A stretch of 64,000 nucleotides of DNA from Macrothele yani (GCA_039090855.1 CM077022.1:75106971-75170970); one strand, 5' to 3'; shown: positions 23,465-35,702, counted from the first letter of the stretch. Notes: generated by a model from the sequence alone, not told the origin. Program-made: numbers and translations.

Positions 23465-25651
23465 CAGGGTGTCAACCCTTTTCAGGAGACTCAATTTCTT
23501 GACCTTTTCTTGAATTTTACGGGACATTTCTTGACAAAAATCTAAGTTTTCTCGATTATTCTTTCTGTCAACAGTGTAGGAGTTTGGCCATTTTAATTAA
23601 TTAAATATAAAATCTGATTATGTAATTAAGAAATTAAAAGGGCAAATTGAGTATATAAAATGATTTAAGAAGTCAAAACAAATAGCAATTTTTTTACCAA
23701 TAAGCTTGCATTTAGTGAAAAACTCAAAATATTGATTGCACTATAAAGAATTACTCGTAACCGGGAAACCTGCATGTTACACAAAAGTACATTAAGCGAG
23801 TGTAGGAAGTACATTATAAAGGTTTAGACTGTTATCAACAATTAAAATTAATAGCAATTTATTTCAATTTTTGATAACATTATTTACTCAGGAAATAAAT
23901 GCTATTCGAAACAAGCTTCACACTCTTGCACAAAGTATCTGAACATATACACAACTGAAGAACTGCACTCAATATCAGGGTCACACTTATCAATTTTATT
24001 TGCAAGCTGTTCTATGATTTTGAAAGTTTTATCGAGAATGTTTGTTAGTGTACGTTTTCTTTAGTAATTTATTCAACTGGGTCTTCTTATGAGCCACTTT
24101 CTCTGATCATGTTTCCAGTTCAATCAAGCCCTCAGTGCTAAGTCTTTTACTGTGTGAGGCTAACAATTCTTTCACATCATCAGTTTCCAAATCAATCTTT
24201 TCAGGTAGCTAGATAATTTCTTGAACAATATTATTAATCTAACAGTTGGTTCAAATCCTTCCAAATCAGTCACAAATTGTGGACAAAAAGATTATGTCAA
24301 AGTTTAACCATGCATTACCATGTCATCATTTTTCATGCACTATCGAAGCTCCTGTGATACTGCTTACAAAATATCATAATCACAACTGTTTAACAGTTGC
24401 CTTGTCCTTACTAATGGTTACTAAAATAAGCTGCCTTCAGATCATGATATAATACAATTCAAAAGTGGCAATAGCTCCTTGTTCCATAGGTTGAACTTAA
24501 GGTGTGTTTGTTACGTAGCAAAAGAAAAAAAAAATTATGCAAGAGTATGGTCTGTTGAATATGTGGGATGGCTAGGACCATTTCATAGAGTTTGAAAGTT
24601 TAGTTATTAACTCACCAGCCTTATATTTATTATGTCTACTTTTTCTTGTAATTTTATGGATTCTGTGGCATTTTACCAATATTTCACTTTCAGCACCACT
24701 TTTTCTTTTATTGGAAGACATTTTTACAAGAATGTCCTTAGATTTTAAATCAATAAAAAAAGCAATACCAATGTGAATTCCTCCTCCTCCAGAAATAAAT
24801 GTGCCGTAAACAAAGATTTCTAGGCTTTTACAAATCCTTCAAGTAAGCAAGTGAAAAGGAATGTTTCACCCTTTTACACACTTCTAGTCAATGACTTTAT
24901 TGAAAACCATCTTTGGAATTATTGTTTTTGTGGGCAGAGTATATGAAGAAGAGAGACAAGAAGATCCAGCATTAAAAATATGCACCCAATGAAACTCAAT
25001 ATAAAGAATAAGTGTGTGCCAAAACAAAATACAGAATTCTATTTTATTAAAATAAAGAAATAAAATTTCAGTTAATCATGTAAATGATATCAACCTGACA
25101 AACTAAAACCATTTTGTTAATGCAATGATTTACAGAAATACTAAAAAAGTTATGGTGTTAAGTGTATCTTAATATGTCAGATCGGACAAGATAGTACTTA
25201 TGAAAATACTATTTTATGAAGCTTAATGTCTTTTAATCCAAATGTAACTTTTTTTTTGTTCTTTCCGGTAGTGAATAATCGTGATGCTATGAATATGGAT
25301 CGCTAGTCATAAGTTTTATATAACGAGATCATATACAAATTTAACATACTTGGAAAGACAATTATGACAACTATACACATTCACAGTGACAAAGAAAATC
25401 CCTAAATCACGAAAAAAAAAAATGTACAACTTTTGTGAAATAAGACTTATTATTTTTATTTAAAACAATAAGTGTGGCATAAAAATGTGGTAAAACTATC
25501 AAAATCAATATCTACTTACCGGAGTTTAACTAGTTTTCATTCAGGCGCTGACACACAGAACAAAAAAAAAATTCATGACCACCCATTCAATTTCATTACT
25601 TTTATGACCACCTGCTCAATTTCATGACTTTCATGACCAGTAGACACCCTG
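23465..25651. mobile_element. hAT-like non-coding element with CAGGGTGTC termini
   Basis: Termini CAGGGTGTCAAC and GTAGACACCCTG are near-perfect inverses. Both ends carry repeated 'TTGAC..TTTCTTGA' or 'CATGACTTTCATGACC' subterminal motifs, like the CAGGGTTCG element at 6816-9349. The flanks TTTACTTA and TTAATAAG are only loosely alike, so the target repeat is uncertain. No protein is recognisable in the 2.2 kb. Confidence 0.6.
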
Positions 25652-27000
25652 TTAATAAGTTATGTCGGGAATGGGTAAAAATGTTGTACATACATTGTAG
25701 CAAACATGCATTAAGTAGACATGTAAAGCTCGGTATTACTGTGCATACATAAAACTAAAAAGTTATCTAAATCAAACACTTCTTCATTGAATAACATTTA
25801 GCCCACAGGGCACTAATGAAGAGCTTTAACAATCCAAATGCAATGTATGACATAGCTTTAACTCTGCAGTTTTTTTGTATGTGTATGCTGCTTTAGTTTG
25901 TTTCTATTGCAATAGCTTCTTCAGCCTGTTCCAATAACTTTTTCTTTCTTACAGTTTTTTAATTCTTCCCACAGCACATCTGATTTTCTTTTATTTCTCT
26001 GCTTGCTGACTTTTCTGTTTTCTGAGTGCTTCTTCACATTTTGATGCAGCATTTAGTTTTATTATTTTGAATATATGTTGAATATGTGGCCTGATTATTA
26101 TTTTTTAATATAATGTTATTCTGTCCATCTACGTTACGCTTAGTAGATTTGTACAGATTTTTCGGGTGAAGTTTCATCAGGAAGTATTCAAACTTACGCC
26201 TTTATTTTTATTTTTTTTATTTTTTTTTTTTTTGTGCCTAGCCTAGGACTATTAAAATTTTTGAAAGTGTAATATTTTTGTGTCTGTCTACTAAACGTGC
26301 AGTGCATTTATACCAATTTTTATGGTGCAATTCTATAGAGATGTACCGAAATCTGCAGTTAGGCTTTTTTTTTTTTTTTTACCTAGCTTAGGCCTGATTG
26401 AAAATGTTGAAAAAAATGAAATTATTCTTCGAAAGAGTGGAAGTACACTGACTGACATTCGGAAAATTATACAGATGTAATTTTAAATGCCCACACATCT
26501 CTTAATACTGTTTTGCGAAAACATCAACAAAAAAGACCGAATTTCGGGCATGTCTTGAGTCTTTTTTGATGAAAATTAAATTTATCAAAGTTATTCAAAG
26601 CCTATGCAACCGGTTAGAAAAATATCAACCAGATTTCTTCAATTGATAAAACATCCAGAAATAGAAAACAGCTACTTACTTCCATCAGCAGCTAAACAGT
26701 ATGTAATGAAAATTAACAAACTGTGTATAAAAAGTTTTTCACAGCAGAAGGAAGGTATCAGACAGATTTTCAAATCGAACAGTTAAAAGATAGAAATAAA
26801 GAAAGAAACATGATATAACTCTACGCCTAATGGGAAAGTAAAAAAAATATTCCTGGAAAAAACTATGCTAACGAAAAATAACTTTTCAAATATGTCTCCC
26901 GGAAGAAGAGACAGTAAGAAAAAGGTACTGACCTTTTTGCACCCTAGCAGGAATTCTGTGCATTGTTTAAAGAGGATTTAATGCACCACATCTCTATTGT
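25652..27000. other. No gene recognised
   Basis: AT-rich. On the minus strand, 25860-26060 gives a Lys-rich stretch (KHSENRKVSKQRNKRKSDV) resembling the basic tail of the family's transposase at 2560-2700. Poly-T runs lie near 26220 and 26365. Confidence 0.4.
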
Positions 27001-28160
27001 GGAGAATGGCATACAGTAAAAAAAAAAAAAAAAGAAATTTCTCAACAGGATTTTTAGAAGGTGCGATATAGCTGCAAGCAGAAGTACACAAACAACACCT
27101 AGTGGTAGAACTGTGAACAATAAAACTCCTCAAATAATAACCTATAGTGTTCCACAAGGTAAATGGCATCCGGTGCTGAAAGAATTTCTTAAATCGTACA
27201 TTTAGAAGCAGAGATATTAAGAAAAACAGATTAGACACTGGCGCCCCTAGCAGCGAAATTGGGCATTATTTTGGGAAGAAAATACACACAGAGTTTTCAA
27301 AGTTAGTAGTATCTGACCGAAAAAGAATCCTTTATATCGGGTTTTTAGTCCCGCAGATAATTGCTCTAAACGGAAACGTGAGCTTATGCCCTCTAGTGGC
27401 AGACTTGTGCACTAAGAAAAATTTGAAATTATATGAGAAACATTTCACAGCGAAAACACCCCAAAAAAAGAAAGAATTTTTCAAATCAGACGCTTAGAAG
27501 CAAGGATATTGACAAAAATAAGATATACGCCCCTGGCGGGAAAACTATGAGCTATTTTAAGTAGGAGGTGTTAAAACGTTTTCCAAGGTGAGCGGTACCG
27601 GTCTACGAAATAATTTTTTTCAGTCTACTTTTTAAGAAGCTCGGATTTTTCTGCAAATACATCAGAAGCAGAAATAAATGCTTACGTCCCCTGGTGGCCA
27701 AACCATACTTTCTCAAAATTTTGAAATTACATGAAAAACATTTCTCATTAGGAGCAGTAACCGCGGCAGAAATAATTTTTTTCAAATCAGAGTTTTAGAA
27801 GCACAGATATCGAGGGAAGCGCAAGTTACCTTTACGCCCCCTAGTGGAGAATCGATGCATTACTTGAAAAAGAAACTGCATCTAAAACAGTCTTCGTTAT
27901 AAATGGCATTGAAAGGAAAAAGAATTTTTTCAATCAGATATTTAGAAGCAAATATATGCAATGAAATGCATTTTAAATTCGATATTGTCTGCATTTACGC
28001 CCTCAAGCGGCGAAGTTGCGCATCTGAAAAACTCGGAACGCCAGGATCATCATTCTCACAGTTTAAGCTTCCCAATGCAAAAAGAATTTTTCAAATTGGA
28101 CTAATAGTTGCAGAGATATGGTGTCCACGGACGGACAAACCGATTTGTATGCACAATCTT
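27000..28160. repeat. Tandem repeat array, unit about 150 bp
   Basis: Two boxes alternate. A 'TTAGAAGCAGAGATAT'-like box recurs near 27205, 27499, 27793, 27943 and 28107. A 'ACGCCCCCTAGTGG.GAA' box recurs near 27241, 27389, 27529, 27685, 27834 and 27996, spaced 140-162 bp apart. The units are diverged from each other and of slightly different length. One more unit lies apart at 29223-29480. No protein is encoded. Confidence 0.8.
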
Positions 28161-28370
28161 TTTTACAAAAGAAGTGCTAATTACACGCTAACTACTTCCT
28201 AGACTGCGGTAAATTCCCGAGATCCCGAAGATTGCAGTCATGGCATACAAACATGCAGCAGCGTTTATTATAACTTGGAACGATTTACAGTTTCAGAATC
28301 GTACTGATCAAAACCTGTTCGAACGTCATTTCTGGTGGCAGATAGCAGTACATGCGAATTCGCCGATCAA

Positions 28371-29222
28371 ATAGCAATTTTCTTACCAATAAGCTTGCAT
28401 TTAGTGAAAAACTCAAAATATCCCACTATAAAAAATTACTTGTAACCAGGAAACCACGTTACACAAAAGTATGTTAAGCGAGTATAGGAAGTACATTATA
28501 AAGGTTTAGACTTATCAACAATTAAAATTAATAGCAATTTATTTAATTTTTGATAACACTATTTACTCAGCAAATAAATGCTATTCAAAACAAGGTTCAC
28601 ACTTTTGCACAAAGTATCCAAATATATACACAACTGAAGAACTGCACTCAATTAGGGCCACACTTATTTACAAGCTGTTCTATGACTTTGAAGGTTTTAT
28701 CAAGAATGTTTGCTAGTGTAGGTCTTCTTTGGTAGTTTATTTAACCGAGTCTTCTTATGAACCACTTTCTTTGACCATGTTTCCAGTTTAATCAAGCCCT
28801 CAGTGCTAAGTCTTTCATTGTGTGAGGCTAACAATTATTTCACATCATCAGTTTCCAAATCAAGCTTTTCAGGTAGCTGGAGAATTTCTTGAACAATATT
28901 ATTAATCTAACAGTTGGTTCAAATCCTTTCAAATCAGTCACAAATTGTTGACAAATAGTCTATGTCAAAGTCTACACATGCATTACTGTGTCATCATTTT
29001 CCATGCACTATCGAAGTTCATGTGATACTGCATACAAAATATTATAATCACGACTAAACTGTTTAACAGTTGCCTTGTCTTTACTAGTAAACTGTTACTA
29101 AAATAAGCTGTCTTCAGATCATGATGCGATAAATAATACGATTCAAAAGTGGCAATAGCTCCTTGATCCATAGGTCGAACTTAAGATGTGTTTGTTAGGT
29201 AGCAAAAGAAAAAAAAATTACA
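28371..29222. repeat. Second copy of part of the CAGGGTGTC element
   Basis: It runs parallel to 23686-24540 with small differences; both read ACCAATAAGCTTGCATTTAG and continue alike for about 850 bp. It has no terminal CAGGGTGTC. It interrupts the tandem array: a repeat unit precedes it (to about 28160) and another follows (29223-29480). Confidence 0.8.
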
Positions 29223-29480
29223 TAAGGGTGTGGTTATTTAGAAGTAAATATATGCAATAAAATGCATTTTAAATTTGATATCTTCATTTACGCCCTCTAG
29301 CGACGAAGTTGTGCATTCGAAAAACTGGGGGGGGGTAGGCGAAACAAAGGATCATCATTCTCACATATCAATCTTGCCAATGCAAAAAGAATTTTTTAAA
29401 TCGGACTAATAGTTGCAGAGATATGTCCACGAATGGACGGACAAACCGATAACATGAGCGCAATCTTTTTTACAAACGAC
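29223..29480. repeat. Detached unit of the 150 bp tandem repeat
   Basis: It matches 27930-28160, including TTTAGAAG.AAATATATGCAAT, TTTACGCCCTC.AGCG.CGAAGTTG and the block GTCCACG.A.GGACGGACAAACCG. A G9 run near 29326 interrupts it. Confidence 0.8.
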
Positions 29481-30174
29481 CAATTTGTGGCATCGATCGT
29501 CGACATGTGGAGGCCCGATAAGAACAGGTTTGAACATCGTGTTTGCTTCGTGATGGATTCCCATCATACATGAAGAAGCTCCAATTTTGTGACGCCATTG
29601 TGTGGTTTCATCAACATCGTACTTCCCGTTAAATTGCCTCGCAACATCACGAAAGACGACACATTGTAGTACCGTTAGCTAAAAAACCGGAGCCTCACTG
29701 TAAAACTTAAACCAGTTTTTCGCGATATACTGGTACATCACCCAGCTCTAAGTACTTGTCTGAAGGAAGGAAATGACGTCATCGTGATTGCCAAAAACTT
29801 TTTTAGCTCAAAGCTGAAATTAGATTTTAAAGGGTAAGGTACACAGAGGGGGAAAAAAAGAAAAAAAAAAGCATAAAACGAAAACAAAGTTGACCATAAC
29901 TTTTTTCGACTTCTGGGGTTGTTTTCTTTTTTCTTGACTTTTAAAGACTCCCGTGACTTGCTAGACATCTTGCTTGACTTTATTTTTCAGCACTCGTTGC
30001 CCCCAGTTTTTTGCTGAAATACAAACATTTATGCAATAAAATGATATTTAACATTACTGGACACAAGCAACATTGTGAGAAAAAGAAATTACGATTACAG
30101 GAAAAATTTTCATTCTGTTTAACTTCCGTTTTTGAAAGTTTTGAAAGACGAAATACATCCCCAGAAAAAGACCC

Positions 30175-30208
<34 letters not shown>
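30175..30208. repeat. (TAA)n microsatellite
   Basis: An uninterrupted AAT/TAA trinucleotide run, followed by a short A tract. Confidence 0.95.
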
Positions 30209-30214
<6 letters not shown>

Positions 30215-31711
30215 CAGTGTTCCGCGAATCCACGTAAGAATCTCATGTATGTTTAATGGCGGAAATACAAACACCCAATATTTGCTGGCTTTTGTACTCT
30301 GCTGAGAGGCTTCATTTGCGCCTAATTTTCAAAGCTTAGAACGGTCACAGACAACGCTGAAATATCAGTTATTACTTAACCTGAGGTAAAAGAACTTGCC
30401 TCCATACCCCAAACATATGTCGTACGTTCCAAGTTGTGCTAAACATGCTCCCACTCGACGGAGGTCTAAACTACACATGGTTATTTAACTCTAAAATTAT
30501 GTATTTATAAGTTAAAATAGGCAATTATACACATTTACATACGTATTACTACATGTGGTTATTTAACTCTAAAATTATGTATTAGTTCAAAATAAGCTAT
30601 AAAACACATTTACTATACGTATTATTTTTTATAATTCAACACACTAAACATTCAAACCCCATTATAATACTTAGTATTAAAAAACTAAGAAAATATCCAT
30701 CGCATCAGATGGGAGATGCCATTCACAGAACACACTCAACCATTGCAACTAGCACTTTCACTAGCCCTTGGCCTGCATCATCAGGCTTACAAGATGTCGC
30801 TAAAGGATCAACCTCGCCTGTGTGGTTATTCGAAGTTACTCTCCGACAGAAGGAAGGGGTGTGGCATTTTTCCTCTACGCATGTCAGAAACACTGGGTCT
30901 TCGACTGTGCCACCATCTATCGTAAGTTTGGATTATCTTTTAATTTTAACTACGAAAATGCTGAATTATAATATCTCTTTTCACTGCCAAAAATCTTAAG
31001 ATTTAAGTTTTCAAGATCAGAAATCCTGTATTTCAATTCTTACATAATTTCTCACTTCTATTAAAAAAAATTTCCAAACTGTATCTAACTTAGTAGGGCT
31101 TTGTATATTACAAATTTCAGCTGTTTTCTTTACTGTCAAAATGCTCTCCAAGATTCTCAACTGATTTTCCCTGGTATGTGCGGCCAACATTTTAATATTC
31201 TCAGAATCAGGATATTGCCTTTGATTTACACAATATTGAATAAGTGCAGTTTTTTCCTCTTTTTTGTTCCAGTTTTTTATATGCTGTTGTAATCTTTTAA
31301 TTAGACTTTTTCCCTCCCCCTCCCCCTCTCTCCCATTAAAGGAGAATTGTTTACCTGAACTTTTTTAAATGGTTGGGATCTCATAAATACCAGCTGATTG
31401 TAAGATAACTTCAGCAGTTTTTTTCTATAAGTAAATCACCAATATTTCTTCATTAACTTTAAAAATTGTCCACTTTCAATACTAAGTATTTTAATAGTTT
31501 GAATGTTTAATCTGTTAAATTATAAAAAGTAATGTGTAAAGTAAATGTGTTTTATAACAGCTTATTTTAACTTGTAAATACGTAATTTTAGAGTTAAATA
31601 ACCACATGTAGTTCAGGCCTCCATCGAGTGTGAGCACATTTAGCAGAGCTTGGAACGTATGACGTATGTTAGCGATTTGGAGGTAAGTTCTTTTACCTCA
31701 GATTGAGTAAT

Positions 31712-32068
31712 AGTTATAAAAGTGATGCTTATACCATGTGTTTCATTCCATGGCTGATGAAAGTAGAAGTCACTACCGAAATGTCCCACCACTAATAATT
31801 TCCACGTAACTTATGCGTGATATGTAGACATAAAAAAGAAGTACACAGGTCTGCGAGTTTTATGACCTTCATCATATGCATATATAAAACCAACTGTTCG
31901 GTTCATGTGAAAGTCCATGGTTCAGATATCAGATACCTTGAGAAATCTAAACAAATACTGGGGGAACAGCCAATTATGTACCCCACACTACGTGAGTATG
32001 ATATCTCAGATACGGACTTTCACATGAACAAAACACAACAGATTGTTCCAAAGTAACAATTTTTTTTT
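31712..32068 (+). mobile_element. 0.35 kb insertion in the right arm of the TTAA element, with hammerhead-like motif
   Basis: Comparison with the left arm (AGTAATAACTGATATTTCAGCG when inverted) shows extra sequence between AGTAATAG and TTTCAGCG. The insertion starts TTATAAAAGTGATG and ends in a T-rich run before ATTG. It contains the ribozyme-like motif at 31727-31785 and a 16 bp perfect inverted repeat (31901-31916 with 32014-32029). A 79-codon open frame (31817-32056) has no recognisable domain. Confidence 0.55.
31727..31785 (+). ncRNA. Hammerhead-ribozyme-like motif (candidate)
   Basis: The pieces of a type I hammerhead occur in order: a U-A step before stem I; CCATG (31734-31738) pairing with CATGG (31749-31753) round a 10-base loop; the core CTGATGA (31754-31760); a GTAG/CTAC stem II; and GAAA (31778-31781), with A-U and G-U pairs closing a very short stem III. 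Two unpaired As and one C between the core boxes and stem II are not canonical, so it may be degenerate or chance. Hammerheads of this type are known in Penelope-like elements and retrozymes. Confidence 0.4.
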
Positions 32069-32191
32069 TTTTATTGTTTCAGCGTTATCTGACCATTTTA
32101 AGCTCCGAGAATTAAAATTTAGCCCAGACAAAGCCTCCCAGCAGAGTGAGAAAGCTTGGAAAATATTGGGTGTTTGTATTTACACCATTAA

Positions 32192-33130
32192 TAAGTCATG
32201 TGTTATAATTTCGTAAAACATTCGAATTCATTACTACTAGCTATTGTGACACCACTATTCATTTTCACAAAGTTCTAGAAAAGTTACAATTTTTAAATTG
32301 ACAATGGCAGGTAAGAAAATTTCCTAACAAATAGAAATCTTTGCCAAACTCTATACAAAATAAGTAACTTCAACATTTCAGTTTCATTTAGCCTCACCTG
32401 AAAATGTTCAGTTTCACATATAACATTTCTCAATGGTTCATGCTCTTATTCAATCACAGAATTCCAATTCTTTTCCAAGACATTCCCAAGACTCTTGAAA
32501 AAAATTTTCCAGGACACATGATTCAAATTAACACATACTTAAAAAACACAGTGAAACCACAGAACTGATCAACCTGTAACTTACAACAAAATGAAATAAC
32601 TCCTACAGGCTTGAGCAAAGTTAATACAGAACGCAGAATTTAGAAAATTATGTTTGCTTCACCCCTAGTACAAGAAACTTAAGAGAAACTTATATACAAA
32701 CACTGCCACTGAAAATGTAACAAGGTGTATTTTCTACAAAACTTTTATGTATAATAAAGCTATAAGGATTTTGAAACAAAATATATGTATATATTTAAAT
32801 ATTTTGAAATAATACTTACATTGGAAATTTAAGGATAAAATATGGAGCAACCAAGTTGGAAATCCCCACTTCATTGTCCTTCTTAAAAATTGCACCATTT
32901 ACATGACATGTACAGTTGTCTTCGTGGCAGAGTGAGAAACTGCATTATTGCTTGTTAAAGTTTAGTTTCTCTGAAAATGCATAGTTTCCTATTTCTTAGT
33001 AACTTCTAACCATATCAACTGCAAAAACAAACCTGCATTTTTGCTTTTGTTTACTAAAAAATTGAAGTTCAAAATCAGAACTTATACTCTCTGCTGTCAG
33101 TTCCGGTTTCCAGTAGTTTATTTTGCACGC
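32192..33130. other. AT-rich intron, no gene seen
   Basis: No exon, repeat family or coding remnant could be supported in this stretch. Confidence 0.5.
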
Positions 33131-33352
33131 TTTTTTTTTTTTTAATTGAAGGTTTAACAACTACCATGTGCAATTTAATGGGCTAAAAGAAGACAGTGGC
33201 CCTTATTTAGGGCTACTAGTTCCTGGCAAGGGAGAGCGCCAGTGCCGTAACACAAACACAACATCCATGCCTCACCAGGATTCGAACGCAAAACCAAGTC
33301 AGATAAATGATCAGAAGCCTGCACTTAGAGCACTGTGCCACTGCGACGACCT
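33131..33352 (-). mobile_element. tRNA-derived SINE, copy 2
   Basis: Same family as 11778-11984. On the minus strand it has a decayed A-box (AGTGGCACAGTGCTCTAAG), a B-box (TTCGAATCCTGGTGAGG), the CATGGATGTTGTGTTTGT tail, and an A-rich end (T run at 33131-33142). The flanks TTTGCACG and TTTGCACA may be a target repeat. Confidence 0.8.
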
Positions 33353-33869
33353 TTGCACATAAGCACGCAGTAGCGTAGCGATTTTGAACAAATTTCACTT
33401 TAAGCATTAAAAAAAAACACTCCTGCTCACATATTTTAAGTGAAATTACATCTAAACCTTGGTACTGCAATGTTCATTCTGCAGTGGAAACAATTTTACG
33501 ACTCAGAAAAATGGCTCAGATTCCACCAGACAGACAGACTAAGCACCAATTTTAAAATTTAATTTAGCTTTAAAAAGGGAAGAGACAAAAATACTTCCAC
33601 AACACTTGCTTGAGGTGCCTATGTCTTCTCTGAGATAATGTCGAAATACATGACAAAGTTTATGCAATCATAACTGTTGCTCACCCCATCATGAAAAGAA
33701 TGAATATGTGTCAGCTAGAAAAGGCGAACACAAAATAGCTTCCAGCAGATGAAGAGAATTTGGATGGGAGGTTTTTTTTAGATCACCCAGCGAGTGCACA
33801 CTGAATTAGCAACGAAAGACATTAAAAAGATTGAAGTACAATCATTTCCAGGTGTAAAGATTAAATTTA
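33353..33869. other. Intronic sequence, no gene seen
   Basis: Nothing recognisable apart from short A/T runs. Confidence 0.5.
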
Positions 33870-34288
33870 GGATCATTCCACATCAGTTCAACCAAGCCAT
33901 AGCTCCCGTGTTCTGAGATTTTGATTAAACTTGTTTATACTCAATCCTTCATGGTGGAAAGTAACTATATGATTTTTTTCTTCAAGTAGCTCTTCTGGTT
34001 TCAATTTTACAGCACTTCAAACTTCCAGTGAATTCTTATTTTTTTACTGTTTCCGAGGCCTTCTGTGCAAACTGCACTTGCTTACCAAAAAAAATTATGT
34101 CTCACTCACAAATCATTTAATCTCTTTTATATTTTACAGCCTTCTCAATGAAAGCACGAGTATTTCATAAACGAAATATGTTATATTTAGAAATTAATAA
34201 AATATTTTAGACTTCATTTTTTCTGTGGAAAACATGGTTTACTAAACATTAAATAGTGTGAGGAAAAGGTATAACCCTAACATATATA

Positions 34289-35702
34289 CACTGCTGGCCA
34301 CCCAAAATGCAACACCAAGAAGGAAACATCTGATTGGCCTGAAATCCGCAGCATGCATCGCCCACGAGAGGACATGCAAACGATTGGCATTGCAGGGCAT
34401 ATGCAAATCATGTGCTCTCGGCACGTCACCGAGAAGCACTATAAGAAGGGTGCACAGAAGGCGGGGTGTAAGTAGTGGAAGTGTGTTGTGCTGCCAGACC
34501 TGTGCATGGGAAGCTTTCTGATGCCTCGTCGCAGAATACGGCAGGCATTCCAGCACATTTCGGAGTTTGACAGAGGACAAATAGTGGCTTATCGCGACAG
34601 CGGTTTATCATACTGAGACATCTCCACCCGTGTGGGACAACATCCAGCAACAGTGAGGAGAGTAAGGATTCGGTGGGTGCAGGAGGGACGGACGGACCGA
34701 CGTGAGCAATTGCCACAGCCGCGGCACACCACCGAATGAAGAGGACCGGCATGTTGTGTGGCGGGCATTGACGACTCACACCGCCACATCATGAACGTTA
34801 GCCCAGGAATTAGGGTGTGTTGTGCAACAACCTGTGTCAGCACGTACCGTTCGACGTCATCTGAAGGAGCGGGAACTTGTCGCAAGGGGCTCATTGCTCC
34901 GATTACCATTGACGTTACACCACCGGCGAGTGCGCCGTCAGTGGGCCATTGAATGCCGCACCTGGACTACAGAATGGCACGACATTGTCTTCTCCGACGA
35001 ATCCCGCTTCTGCCTGCAACACCACGATGGTCGGATCCGCATGTGGCGGCACCGCGGCAAGACACTTTATGACGCCTGCATTATGCATCGCCATACCGGT
35101 CCATCGCCTGGCGTTATGGTTTGGGGTGCAATTGGATATGACACTCGCACCCCTCTGGCACGCGTCGCCGGTACATTCAACAGCCACAGCTACATCTCCA
35201 ACGTTTTGGAGCCTGTAGTCCTCCCTTACCTGCAGGACCTGCCAGCGGCCACGTTTCAACAGGACAATGCGCACCCGCACGTGGCACGCATCGCGCAACA
35301 ATTATTCACGGCCCACCAGGTGTCACTGCTTCTGTGGCCCGCCTGTTCTCCCGATATGTCGCTCATCGAACACGTCTGGTCGCTCATCGGCAACCAAGTG
35401 GCTCGGCAAGCGCCACTCACGGCTACGCCTTATGAACTGTGGCAACGTGTGGAAGCAACCTGGACCGACATACCCCAAGCCCACATCCAAAGCCTCTTTC
35501 GTTCGATGCCGCGGCGAGTAGCGGCCATTAGTGCTAGCCATGGGGGGGGGGGGCACACGAATTATTGATGTCTGCGTGTTCTGCAAGTCGCACGGGCCTG
35601 TAAGCTCAATCGTTTTATCTTTGTATCTGTTGTTGTGTCCAGTAAATCTGGCTTTGCTATCTCGTGTCCTTCTTGGTGTTGCATTTTGGGTGGCCAGCAG
35701 TG
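34289..35702 (+). mobile_element. Tc1-like element, copy B, complete with TIRs and TA duplication
   Basis: It is bounded by TA at 34287-34288 and 35703-35704. The TIRs are CACTGCTGGCCACCC... and the exact inverse ...GGGTGGCCAGCAGTG, extending through AAAATGCAACACCAAGAAGG. The length is 1414 bp. This is the best preserved member of the family also seen at 1480-9485 and 52685-54005, and it serves as the reference for those copies. Confidence 0.92.
34506..35568 (+). pseudogene. Tc1-like transposase (DD34E), copy B, core intact but N-terminus broken
   Basis: The helix-turn-helix part starts MGSFLMPRRRIRQAFQ at 34506 and has a stop after GLSY. A second frame break follows at about 34740. From 34822 a 248-codon open frame covers the catalytic core: DIVFSDESRFCLQHHDG, MVWGAIGYDTRTPLARVAG, ATFQQDNAHPHVARIAQQLF and ACSPDMSLIEHVWSLIG. 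The second Asp and the Glu are separated by exactly 34 residues. It ends SHGGGGHTNY at 35568. The catalytic triad is intact, but the DNA-binding half is not in frame. Confidence 0.88.

Larger units (their letters stand above)
23350..30251 (-). mobile_element. Composite hAT-like copy of the CATACATGAGA family (copy 2)
   Basis: The left part (from about 23358) matches the left 100 bp of copy 1 (AAAAAAGCTGAAC...). The right terminus TCTCATGTATG sits at 30241-30251, directly against a TTAA element. The stretch 29980-30180 matches 42390-42600 of copy 3. The interior is not a standard transposase. It contains a nested CAGGGTGTC element (23465-25651), sequence of unknown origin, a tandem repeat array and an internal segment copy. 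The left terminus itself is not visible, so calling the whole stretch one element is inference. Confidence 0.5.
30257..32187. mobile_element. TTAA-flanked long-TIR element (piggyBac- or Kolobok-like by target), no transposase seen
   Basis: TTAA occurs at 30253-30256 and 32188-32191. The termini TGGCGGAAATACAAACACC and GGTGTTTGTATTTACACCA are inverse with two mismatches. The inverted similarity extends inward over roughly 400 bp (left 30257-30690; right about 31450-32187), passing through CGCTGAAATATCAG, TGAGGTAAAAGAACTT and GGTTATTTAACTCTAAAATTA. The central region (30700-31430) has no recognisable protein. The right arm is interrupted by a separate insertion at about 31712-32068. Confidence 0.75.

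Noticed and set aside
29738..30246. Minus-strand frames resembling membrane peptides
   Set aside because: The hydrophobic run comes from the (TAA)n microsatellite read as Leu codons; no gene context.
34949..35301. Overlapping alternate frames on both strands within the Tc1 copies
   Set aside because: They are shadows of the transposase: the GC-richer Tc1 sequence has few stops in all frames.
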